Source: Verrucomicrobia bacterium UBA1200 (lineage in GTDB: Bacteria > Verrucomicrobiota > Kiritimatiellia > RFP12 > UBA1067). From it: a stretch of 18,251 nt of DNA. This document shows, one piece after another, positions 1 through 7,017 of the stretch. The notes beneath the pieces are model-generated. The model was not told the origin of the DNA. It did not search any database and saw only the letters and a program-made list of their open reading frames with translations. The position numbers were made by a program, and so were the translations under genes. Within the stretch, counting starts at the first letter, position 1. Each line of letters begins with the position of its first letter. The stretch covers positions 7,789-26,039 of the forward strand of contig DBXY01000002.1 in the NCBI GenBank assembly GCA_002309765.1, read 5' to 3'.

Positions 1-1997
1 ATCTTCCTGAAGTAGCGGCGGATGTCCACCGAGACGATGATGACCGGTTTCTGCGGAATCTTGTTGAGGTCACCAATCGTACGTTTTACAACGGCTAGAA
101 TGGCGCGCACGGTTGCGGGATCCATCGCGAGATACGAACCGCCCGAGGTCTGGCGGACGGATTTACGAATTTTTTCTTCAAGTGACGGATCGAGCAGATA
201 GGCTGCGACGATATTCTGCCCCCCCGAAAACTTGTAGGAGATGTAACGGCTCAAGGCGGCGCGGACGTATTCGACAAGAAGAACCGCATCCTTCTCCTTT
301 TGGCCCCATTCGATGAGCGTCTGGGTGATGCGTTTCAGGTCGCGAATCGAGATGCCCTCCTGGACGAGACGCTGGAGAACATCGGTAATCTTCTGAAGCG
401 GCAATACGCGCTGGACCTCTTTAACAAGCTCAGGTGCTTCCTTTTCCATGTGGTCGAAGAGAAGCCGCGTCTCCTGAAGCGAGAGGAACTCGTGAGCGTA
501 ACGGCGGAGAACGCCGGAAAGGTGATAGGAAAGCACTCCGCCAAGGTCGAGCGACCTCACACCGGACTCGTCAAGCCGCTGCTTGTCCTCGGCCTTCACC
601 CAGCAGGTATCGTGTCCCGCAAGGAAAGGCTTTCCGGTCTCGAACTCTACACCCGTAGCCGTCAGGTTCTCCGCGTCCTCCATTGCGAACACAAAACCCT
701 TGCGCAGCACACCCTCGGAGACCGGCACCTCGTTCACAAGAAGGCGGTAACGGCCATCCTTCATGGCCGGATCGAGTGAGAGGTTGATGCCGGGGAACGG
801 GACGCCCAAATCATGGTAGAGCGCACGGCGGACGGACATAATCTGCTCATTCAACGTCTCGTAAGAGAGGGCACCGCGAATGTCAGCGTCGATATCAACC
901 GTCAGCGGCGTGACCATAGAGAAGTCGTCGCCTTCCTTCTTCTTTGGCTTGGGAGCGCCGCCCTCCGACGGCGCGGCGGCGGCAAGCGGATCCTCGCCCT
1001 TCGCGGCGCGTTCCTTTGCGATCTTCGCCTTCAGCATGAGGCTGTAGCCGACAATAGCGACAAACGCCGCAAGACCGAAGATTTGAAATTTCGGGAAACC
1101 GGGGATGAGTCCGATGGCAACCAACATGACCGAACCCAACAGAATTGCCTTGGGTTGCGCAAAGAACTGGTCGATGATGTCCTGTCCGAGCGGCTTGTTG
1201 TCAACATCGCCAACACGCGTGACGATAACGCCGGACGTGATCGAGACGAGAAGCGCCGGAATCTGCGAAACTAGACCGTCGCCGATGGTGAGGATGCCAT
1301 ATTTCGTGATGGCCCAACCCACCTCTTTGCCGTTCATAAAGACACCCACGCAGATACCGCCGATGATGTTGATCGCCGTCATGATGAGGCCGGCGATGGC
1401 GTCGCCTTTGACGAACTTCATGGCACCGTCCATCGCGCCGTAGAGTTGCGACTCCTTGGCCAGCTCGTTACGGCGTTGCTTCGCCGTCTCCTGGTCGATG
1501 GCGCCGGCCCTCATGTCCGCATCAATCGACATCTGCTTACCGGGCATGGCGTCGAGGGTAAAACGGGCCGCAACTTCCGAAACACGTTCCGCGCCTTTGG
1601 CGATCACGACAAACTGCACAATGGTGATGATAAGGAAGATGACCGCGCCGACGATGAAGTTGCCGCCGACAACGAAGTTACCGAACGTGTAGATGATCTC
1701 GCCCGCGTCGGCCTTGAGAAGGATTAGTCGCGTTGTCGTCACGTTCAAGGCGAGCCGGAAGAGCGTCGTGAAAAGAAGCATCGAGGGGAAGGTCGAAAAC
1801 GCTAGCGCGCGCGGCAAATAAAGCGACAGCATCAACATCACGGTGGAAATCATGATGTTGGTGGCAATCAGCAAATCGACCATCGGCGTCGGCAGCGGAA
1901 TAATCAGCAAACCGATAATGCAGACCACTAGAATGGCCAGCACTAAATCGCCGAAACGGCTGAACACGTTTGAGAAGTTTGTAAGTTTTCCTGTCAT
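1..1997 (-). CDS. sctV: SctV, T3SS export gate protein (FHIPEP family), C-terminus beyond window
   Basis: This is the major export-gate subunit of the T3SS, an inner-membrane protein that forms a nonameric ring and receives substrates and chaperones from the cytoplasm. The window holds 665 codons; family members have about 690-710 residues, so roughly 30-40 residues are missing past position 1. The N-terminal half carries hydrophobic helices near residues 17-36, 40-60, 108-133, 199-220, 236-261 and 285-322. The cytoplasmic FHIPEP signature is at about 145-168 (RFTLDAMPGKQMSIDAD followed by RAGAI). A charged Ala/Pro/Lys linker at about 324-358 leads to the soluble domain that forms the ring. 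The ATG at 1997 follows GGAGA and shares one base with the stop of the upstream gene (TGATG), so the two are probably translationally coupled. FlhA, the flagellar homologue, is unlikely because all recognisable neighbours are injectisome genes. Confidence 0.97.
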   Translation of the reverse strand, partial: MTGKLTNFSNVFSRFGDLVLAILVVCIIGLLIIPLPTPMVDLLIATNIMISTVMLMLSLYLPRALAFSTFPSMLLFTTLFRLALNVTTTRLILLKADAGEIIYTFGNFVVGGNFIVGAVIFLIITIVQFVVIAKGAERVSEVAARFTLDAMPGKQMSIDADMRAGAIDQETAKQRRNELAKESQLYGAMDGAMKFVKGDAIAGLIMTAINIIGGICVGVFMNGKEVGWAITKYGILTIGDGLVSQIPALLVSITSGVIVTRVGDVDNKPLGQDIIDQFFAQPKAILLGSVMLVAIGLIPGFPKFQIFGLAAFVAIVGYSLMLKAKIAKERAAKGEDPLAAAAPSEGGAPKPKKKEGDDFSMVTPLTVDIDADIRGALSYETLNEQIMSVRRALYHDLGVPFPGINLSLDPAMKDGRYRLLVNEVPVSEGVLRKGFVFAMEDAENLTATGVEFETGKPFLAGHDTCWVKAEDKQRLDESGVRSLDLGGVLSYHLSGVLRRYAHEFLSLQETRLLFDHMEKEAPELVKEVQRVLPLQKITDVLQRLVQEGISIRDLKRITQTLIEWGQKEKDAVLLVEYVRAALSRYISYKFSGGQNIVAAYLLDPSLEEKIRKSVRQTSGGSYLAMDPATVRAILAVVKRTIGDLNKIPQKPVIIVSVDIRRYFRK

Positions 1998-2383
1998 CAC
2001 GTCTCCAGTAAAGCCATACGGTAACGCTCGAAGAGGTCGGTGTCCGCGAGCAGGGTTTCAATTTCGTGCGCGGCGGCATCAGCCGCCGCCGTCCGGCTTT
2101 CGCGTAGCGTTAACGCCGCCCGTCGCGCCGCCTGATTAAAGCCGCTGGGGGTACGCAACATCGTCGAGTTGCCCGCCACGAGCGCGGACATTATTTCGCC
2201 CGCCACAGCACGGTCAGACGGAAAGAGCGCGTCCACCGCCTGCGTCACGGTGGTCGAACCCGGCAAAAGGGTACGTTGCGGCTGACCCTCAACGGGCGAA
2301 TCCGCCACTTCAGCGAATGAGGCGTTGCCAATGCCAGTGTCAAAACGCAACGGTTCTGTGGTACGCGAGACGTTTAAACTCAT
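1997..2383 (-). CDS. Small T3SS protein, possible YscX/SctX-like export factor
   Basis: This encodes 128 residues with no signal peptide or membrane helix. The first 45 residues are polar and look disordered; the rest is probably helical and Ala-rich. The position matches yscX in Yersinia: directly after the gatekeeper and its chaperone and before the SctV gene. SctX proteins are about 120 residues, are early substrates, and bind SctV through a hydrophobic C-terminus. From memory, YscX has an LYPT motif about a third of the way in, Ala-rich helices, and a Leu-rich end. This protein has ALFPSD near residue 54, Ala-rich helices, and the end DLFERYRMALLET. No separate YscY/SctY gene lies between it and sctV. 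The ATG at 2383 is preceded by GGAGG and overlaps the upstream stop by four bases (ATGA). An inner-rod SctI or an unrelated small T3SS protein remains possible, since similarity is weak and position carries most of the argument. Confidence 0.45.
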   Translation of the reverse strand: MSLNVSRTTEPLRFDTGIGNASFAEVADSPVEGQPQRTLLPGSTTVTQAVDALFPSDRAVAGEIMSALVAGNSTMLRTPSGFNQAARRAALTLRESRTAAADAAAHEIETLLADTDLFERYRMALLET

Positions 2384-2763
2384 TGTGCGCCTCCAAATTC
2401 TTGGGCAATGCGCCAAAGGACGGCGAATGCCTGGTTTACAATCGGCAGCGTGACATCCCGCTCGTTGAGACGGATGGCAAAAACGGCTTTGCCGTGACGC
2501 GCCAGATAACCCGCACGGACACGGAAACCGAGCCGCGCTTTCGGGTGGGCGTAGGCGAGAAGCGATTTCGTCCGGGTCGGATCGAGGAACGCGGGGACGG
2601 TTAACGCCACGGTAAGAACGCCGACGGCGTATTCGAAACGGAGTCCCAAGCCGTTTTCAAACGTGAGCGCGGCCGTATCACGGGCGTTGAGCGAGAGGTC
2701 AGGCAACCCTGCGCCTTTTCCAAAATCACCGATGAGAGAAGCTATCCAGCCGGGTGCCGTCAT
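2380..2763 (-). CDS. Class I T3SS chaperone (CesT/SycN type), likely for SctW
   Basis: This encodes a cytoplasmic protein of 127 residues in the class I T3SS chaperone size range (about 110-150). Such chaperones dimerise and hold the N-terminal part of one substrate. The sequence alternates short helices and strands as in CesT/SycE folds: an N-terminal helix (WIASLIGDFGKGAGLPDL), a strand pair (ALTFENGLGLRFEYAVGVLTVALTV, residues about 30-55), a middle part rich in Ala and Arg, and a final helix (VNQAFAVLWRIAQEF). Its gene overlaps the end of sctW by four bases (ATGA) and has AGGAGGAA ahead of the start, which ties its expression to SctW. In Yersinia the chaperone SycN is encoded at the same place and serves YopN. 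I therefore infer it is the gatekeeper chaperone. No residue-level signature proves the client. Confidence 0.65.
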   Translation of the reverse strand: MTAPGWIASLIGDFGKGAGLPDLSLNARDTAALTFENGLGLRFEYAVGVLTVALTVPAFLDPTRTKSLLAYAHPKARLGFRVRAGYLARHGKAVFAIRLNERDVTLPIVNQAFAVLWRIAQEFGGAQ

Positions 2764-3926
2764 GCCGATTCCTCCTCTTCGTTCTCGCGCGTGATCAGCA
2801 GGTCCAGATGCTCTTGCGCCGCATCGACCATCCGCTGGCGGTCGCCCTCCTTTGCGAAAAGGCGGGGCGAGAGTTGACGGAATATCCGTGTCAATTCCCG
2901 AGTGAAATCCATTTGCGAGAGCAATTGCTGCATTCCGCATTCGCCCACCAGATGCGCGATCGTTGTCGACGAGACGAACGCCTGTTCGGTAAACTCCAGC
3001 ACCTGACCGGTCAACTGCTCGCCGTTCAGAAGGCAGGGTTCGCCAAACTGAACACCCATGCGCGCGGAGAGTTGCGAAAGTTTGTCCATCACCGTCTGCA
3101 AAACCTGTACGCACTGGAGATCCGTGAGTATCCGTCCCAACTCCGCCTTCTCCATCGATGGCGAGGACGAGGCGAGATCCTTGCCGCAACCTGCGATAAG
3201 GAACGCAATGGCGTCGGAGAGTCCGCCCGCACCGCGCGCGGCGAGCAGCGAGCGGAAGCAGTCCTGAACCTTTGTAAAACCAACCACCTCGCTGCGGTAA
3301 AGGTCGCGAAGGCTTTGCATCTCGTCCGGCGTGGTGGCGCGGGCGTTCACCTCCTCCGCGAGGTTGATGCCCGCCTTGATCTCCGGACCTTTCTCCGCCA
3401 TCAGTTGCGTCCGCGCCTGACGTATGAGATCTCTCAACTCTATCTCGCCCTCGCCCAGCATCTGCTCCATCAGATCGAGCATGGCGAACTGGTGGCTGGG
3501 GTCGGTCGATTCGCGAGCCAACTCCTTTAAAAGCCCGTCCACGCTTTGGCGAATACCGGCGGAATTCATCTGGCGGCAGGTTTGAATCAGTTTTTTCAAC
3601 TGTTCCTGGTTCGGCATATCGGGCATCATCGCATTCCAGGCTTCCACCGCCCGGATAAAAGCCGACTGTGAACCCTGCATGGCACCCATCTTCCGTTCCG
3701 CCGTCTTTTTCGCCGCCTTCTCCTCGAACTGGAACGACAGCTCTTCCATCGAATCCATCAGCTCCGCCAACGGATCGTTCTCCACGACTGCCGCCGTACC
3801 CATCAACTCGCCACGCTGCACCTCAACGGGCGCAGGACGCTGCGCCTCGGCCATTTCGCGCATCTGCATCGCTTCCGCGCCCGCCGCGTATGTCTGCCGG
3901 AGAATCTGTGCCGTGTCAAAAGCCAT
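2760..3926 (-). CDS. sctW: SctW, T3SS gatekeeper (YopN-TyeA fused, InvE/MxiC/CopN type)
   Basis: This cytoplasmic gatekeeper sets the order of secretion by holding back effectors until translocators are exported and host contact is sensed. The product is 388 residues, close to the combined length of YopN and TyeA (about 293 plus 92), as in single-chain InvE, MxiC and CopN. A disordered Gln/Ala-rich N-terminus (1-45) would hold the secretion signal and chaperone site. The segment EELSFQFEEKAAKKTAERK (about 61-79) is the typical start of the HrpJ/YopN domain. The rest is all-helical, with the TyeA-like part from about residue 295 to the acidic end. The ATG at 3926 was chosen because it follows GGAAGGAG and shares one base with the upstream stop (TGATG). 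The frame stays open further upstream, but that part overlaps the preceding gene and has no family character. Confidence 0.92.
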   Translation of the reverse strand: MAFDTAQILRQTYAAGAEAMQMREMAEAQRPAPVEVQRGELMGTAAVVENDPLAELMDSMEELSFQFEEKAAKKTAERKMGAMQGSQSAFIRAVEAWNAMMPDMPNQEQLKKLIQTCRQMNSAGIRQSVDGLLKELARESTDPSHQFAMLDLMEQMLGEGEIELRDLIRQARTQLMAEKGPEIKAGINLAEEVNARATTPDEMQSLRDLYRSEVVGFTKVQDCFRSLLAARGAGGLSDAIAFLIAGCGKDLASSSPSMEKAELGRILTDLQCVQVLQTVMDKLSQLSARMGVQFGEPCLLNGEQLTGQVLEFTEQAFVSSTTIAHLVGECGMQQLLSQMDFTRELTRIFRQLSPRLFAKEGDRQRMVDAAQEHLDLLITRENEEEESA

Positions 3927-4618
3927 CAGTACACGCTCCTTCCCGGCACAGCCATTCTGGCATTCGTCCATTTCCGCTCGCTCGCGCCCTCGATCCAAAC
4001 GATACAAGGGCCGTGAAAATGCAACAGCAAATCCTTCGGACCGCGCGGCAGAAGAACATCTAACAAACCCAGTTTCGGACAGAATCCCGTGGGACGGTTC
4101 CCAGTCCACGCCACCGCCGCGTCCGGTCTTACGGAAAGCATCTCGTCTTCCGCAACCGGAACCCGCGCCGTACGGCCCGCCGTCGCCATGACAACCCAAG
4201 CAGGGTTGGTCGGTTGGGATACCTGTTGTTCGGACGGTTGCGCGTCCTGTGTCTCTTGCGGTTCGTCCGCTTGACCGAATTGGGTCACGCAAATCGCGCT
4301 CCGCACACTCATCGGAATCGGCTTCACAACCTCGGCACCGACCCGAGCCGACGCGGGCGCGACAAGGACTTTGTCCGAAACGGCAAAAACCGGCGCGGCG
4401 CACGGAATGTGCGTAAGGAAGGGACGGGAAGAGTCGGCGCACTTCGCGGCAGCGTTCGTCTCCACTAGGTCTAGGCGGCTTCGATCACGCACTACCCAGC
4501 CCTTACGGCGGCGGCGAACGGCGTTACCGAAGAAAGCAGTCGGCTGCGCATGGCTCATCAGCCATGCGCCCGCTCCCACTTCGGCAAACCCTGCCTCGAT
4601 TGTCACTACGCCGTCCAT
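3926..4618 (-). CDS. AIM24-like protein in the T3SS operon
   Basis: This encodes 230 residues with no signal peptide or membrane helix. The C-terminal third looks like the end of AIM24 (TIGR00266) proteins, a beta-rich fold. Visible are a strand with GRTARVPVAEDEMLSVRP (about 148-165), then AAVAWTG, and finally DLLLHFHGPCIVWIEGA (about 196-212). This matches the family's trend of a presented value, then gly-rich turns, then a final 'f.GpG.v.l' strand. A related strand pattern occurs at about 74-105. The region 112-138 is Gln/Pro/Glu-rich and probably a linker. AIM24 proteins have no settled biochemical function, so I infer none here. The ATG at 4618 lies two bases after the sctC stop with AAGGAA ahead of it, and its stop is fused to the sctW start, so it is made together with the secretin and gatekeeper. 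The family call is from memory of the pattern, not a search. Confidence 0.5.
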   Translation of the reverse strand: MDGVVTIEAGFAEVGAGAWLMSHAQPTAFFGNAVRRRRKGWVVRDRSRLDLVETNAAAKCADSSRPFLTHIPCAAPVFAVSDKVLVAPASARVGAEVVKPIPMSVRSAICVTQFGQADEPQETQDAQPSEQQVSQPTNPAWVVMATAGRTARVPVAEDEMLSVRPDAAVAWTGNRPTGFCPKLGLLDVLLPRGPKDLLLHFHGPCIVWIEGASERKWTNARMAVPGRSVY

Positions 4619-4620
4619 TA

Positions 4621-6558
4621 TTATTCCTTGCGCTCCCGGACTTCTTCCTTCAGTTTCACCTTCTCGGCGTCTTCTTCGGCCTTCCATTCGCGAATGTCAT
4701 CGGTCAGCACCCGCTTTGCCCGCTCGCGATCGATTTGGCGCATCGCTTTACCGTGTTCCAGTTCCGCCTTGCGGCGTTCCGATGTGTCTTCGATTCTCTC
4801 GATACGGCGTTCGCGGCGGTCCTTACGCTCCAATTCGCGGCGCTCGCGTTCCTCATCGCTCACCGCAGCGTCCTCCTCCAGCTGCTCCTCTGCGGTGACA
4901 TCACGCAGACGCGTCGCCTGAAGTCGTACAAGCGCCTCGGTGTCAAGGTCAACGATATGGGGAGTCAGAATGAACATCCGCTGCACCGTTTCCCGGCGTT
5001 TCGATTTGCCGCCAAAAATCCAACCGATCCACGGGATATCCCGAAGATACGGAATACCCCAGCCGGCCGATTCCTCAATGTCTCGCAGATATCCGGCTAG
5101 CAGGATTGAATCTTCCTCGAAAATCGCGGTTTGAGTCTGAAGCGACGAAGCGCGGGTCATGGGCATCGCATCGACCGTGACGGACTCGAATCCACCGTCA
5201 TCCAACCGGAGCGATAGCCAAACTTGACTGACGGAATTCGAGCCGGGCATGGGCATAATACGCGGTTTGATTTGAAGCTTTGTGCCGGCGGTAACTTCCT
5301 CAAGCGTCGCGACCTCAGTGCCCACTACCCGGGCGTGATAGCTCTGCATATCGGACATTTCGGCGGCAAGGTTGTTGACGGTGAGCAGCGTCGTACGCGA
5401 AATATTGCGGGCCTTGCCCTTCTCCCGCAACGCGGTCAACGACGCGGAAAGCCCGTAGGACGAATGAATATGCGTCAAAGACCCAGCCAAACCCTTGCCT
5501 ACCAAACTATCCGGCGTAAAGAGGTTTGACGCATTCTCGCCAACGCCTAAATCGGAGTGGCCATGCGAAGCGGTAAGCGCCAGCGACAACTGCCAGTCAA
5601 GCGCATCCTTCTGCGTAAGCTCCACCGTTGTGACGGCAATTTCAATAAGTTTCTGCGGAACGTCCAACTGCTTAATCAACGCCTCGTACATCGGCATGCG
5701 AGAGGAGACATCGCGAACGATGACGGCATTCAATCGGTTCTCCGGACGGATAACGGGACGGAACGAAGCCATCTGCGCCGTATCAAATTGCGAGAAGTCA
5801 TTCGTCAATACCATCTCATGCGTCTTTTGCCCGGTCCCAGCATTCATCATCTCATCCAACAACCTCGCCACGCCTTTAATGGTGGCGGTGGTCTCCGGCG
5901 ACGAAACGCGGAAGGAGATGTCGTCGGCCCAAGTATTGACAAGCGGGAATATCCGCGCCTCCACATCGTTGAAGGTCCGCTGCTCGCGCAGTTTATCCGC
6001 CTTGGCAATCATCTCCGCGATGAGCATAACGTAGCGCGGCGGCCCGGACACCATAACCAACTCGTCGTTCGAAGTCGTTTTAAGCGGAAAACGCGCATCC
6101 TCCACACCGAGTTCCACGAGCATCTCCCGAACCTCGCCCGCCTTCATGTACTTTAGGTCGATGAGCATCGTCTGTATTTCACCGGCGCCGTAAAGGTAGA
6201 GTGTCGCGCCGTCATAGTACCAAGTGAGATTATGGACGGTGGCCAGGCGATGGAGGAAATCCGCCGGCTTAATATCTTTGAAATCGCCGGAAAAGGTGCC
6301 GTTCACCCCCTCCGACATCACAATAGAAATGCCCTCGGCGGCGGCGAAGGTGTCGAGCGCCGCCCGAAGATTCATATCGCGCGCGACGAGCGTATAAGTC
6401 GGCGATGCCCAAGGAATCTCCGTGGCAATTGCCGGCAGATAAGCAAAAACCAGCGCAAGTAGAGTCGGCATGATGCGGGAGGCGAAGCGCATTATCAACG
6501 AACGCATTGCGCTTCCCCTCTCATGGCTTTGACCCAAAAACCGTTGTTTCACTTTCAT
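4621..6558 (-). CDS. sctC: SctC, T3SS outer-membrane secretin with charged C-terminal extension
   Basis: This secretin forms the outer-membrane ring of the injectisome. Numbered from the GTG at 6561, a signal peptide spans about 19-46 (core PTLLALVFAYLPAIA). N-terminal ring domains follow: an N0-like domain from about 55 (TYTLVARDMNLRAALDTFA) to 125, and two ring domains to about 300, with the typical RPENRLNAVIVRD at 272-284. The secretin core runs from about 305 to 540 and ends in PYLRDIPWIGWIFG and RMFILTPHIVDLD. A charged Arg/Glu-rich helical tail of about 105 residues follows, which is unusual. Three starts are possible: GTG 6561 (AGAGGAA, six-base spacer), ATG 6558 and ATG 6507 (GAGGGGAA). 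The last gives the shortest, most standard signal peptide; I list 6558 because it is an ATG close to the upstream gene. The sequence supports a Sec-exported secretin, and the neighbours make it SctC rather than PilQ or GspD. Confidence 0.94.
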   Translation of the reverse strand: MKVKQRFLGQSHERGSAMRSLIMRFASRIMPTLLALVFAYLPAIATEIPWASPTYTLVARDMNLRAALDTFAAAEGISIVMSEGVNGTFSGDFKDIKPADFLHRLATVHNLTWYYDGATLYLYGAGEIQTMLIDLKYMKAGEVREMLVELGVEDARFPLKTTSNDELVMVSGPPRYVMLIAEMIAKADKLREQRTFNDVEARIFPLVNTWADDISFRVSSPETTATIKGVARLLDEMMNAGTGQKTHEMVLTNDFSQFDTAQMASFRPVIRPENRLNAVIVRDVSSRMPMYEALIKQLDVPQKLIEIAVTTVELTQKDALDWQLSLALTASHGHSDLGVGENASNLFTPDSLVGKGLAGSLTHIHSSYGLSASLTALREKGKARNISRTTLLTVNNLAAEMSDMQSYHARVVGTEVATLEEVTAGTKLQIKPRIMPMPGSNSVSQVWLSLRLDDGGFESVTVDAMPMTRASSLQTQTAIFEEDSILLAGYLRDIEESAGWGIPYLRDIPWIGWIFGGKSKRRETVQRMFILTPHIVDLDTEALVRLQATRLRDVTAEEQLEEDAAVSDEERERRELERKDRRERRIERIEDTSERRKAELEHGKAMRQIDRERAKRVLTDDIREWKAEEDAEKVKLKEEVRERKE

Positions 6559-6571
6559 CACACTATTTCCT

Positions 6572-7000
6572 CTAAGGTCTTATCATCATTTCCGAGAACG
6601 GCGTCTCGGTGGAGATCCCATCGCCGCGCCGCTCTACCACACGCTCGCGCCACCAATCGCAAGAATTCGCGAACGTCTCGAAAAGCCGTAACCAATCGTG
6701 TGCGTCGGCGGACGCCGACGCCGCTTGCCAAAGGAAGGCGCCGCGAGAATCAAAAGAAAGCGTCGCCTCTTCTCTCATCATCCGTCCGGTGGCGTATTCC
6801 GCCAGTGTCGGCAAAAGCGCCGCATCATCCGACAACACATAAGACAACACAATCCGGCCATCCGTTTCGCGTTCGGCTAGAATCTCCATGCCGTCCACGC
6901 GCAACGAAAACGAAACCGCACCATCCGGCACCCTTTCAGGATAACCGATGGCGGTCAAGAATGTGTTAAGGTTTGACTTATGTTGCGAGGTCTCTGCCAT
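6572..7000 (-). CDS. Class I T3SS chaperone (CesT family)
   Basis: This encodes a small cytoplasmic protein of 142 residues with the CesT/SycE pattern. It has an N-terminal helix (NLNTFLTAIGY), strands around VSFSLRVDGMEILAERE and GRIVLSYVL (about 30-55), and a helix ALLPTLAEYATGRMM. Another strand, EEATLSFDSRGAFLWQ, and a final helix (HDWLRLFETFANSCDWW) follow. This order of helix, strands, helix, strands, helix is that of class I chaperones, which bind the N-terminal segment of secreted proteins. Two adjacent ATGs occur at 7003 and 7000. AAGGAG lies one base from the first and four from the second, so 7000 is preferred. The gene sits between the giant repeat protein and the secretin. Because the giant protein has a Sec signal it is an unlikely client; the client may be another substrate in this operon or an effector elsewhere. 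It is clearly distinct in sequence from the chaperone at 2380-2763. Confidence 0.68.
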   Translation of the reverse strand: MAETSQHKSNLNTFLTAIGYPERVPDGAVSFSLRVDGMEILAERETDGRIVLSYVLSDDAALLPTLAEYATGRMMREEATLSFDSRGAFLWQAASASADAHDWLRLFETFANSCDWWRERVVERRGDGISTETPFSEMMIRP

Positions 7001-7017
7001 CATTCTCCTTTACCCGG

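Noticed and set aside
1678..2079. Minus-strand frame of 133 codons over the start of sctV
   Set aside because: It is out of frame with SctV, whose membrane helices and FHIPEP signature are unmistakable from the ATG at 1997.
2764..3189. In-frame upstream extension of the chaperone at 2380-2763
   Set aside because: It lies inside sctW in another frame; the ATG at 2763 has AGGAGGAA ahead of it and gives a chaperone of normal length.
2754..3530. Plus-strand open frame of 258 codons over sctW
   Set aside because: It lies antisense to a clear SctW gene, has no recognisable motif, and reflects GC-rich codon bias.
3926..4442. In-frame upstream extension of sctW
   Set aside because: The extension overlaps the AIM24-like gene in another frame, has Arg/Gly/Ser bias without family features, and the ATG at 3926 has a good ribosome binding site.
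6572..7000. Pilotin for the secretin
   Set aside because: The protein lacks a signal peptide and lipobox and has the helix-strand order of a class I chaperone.
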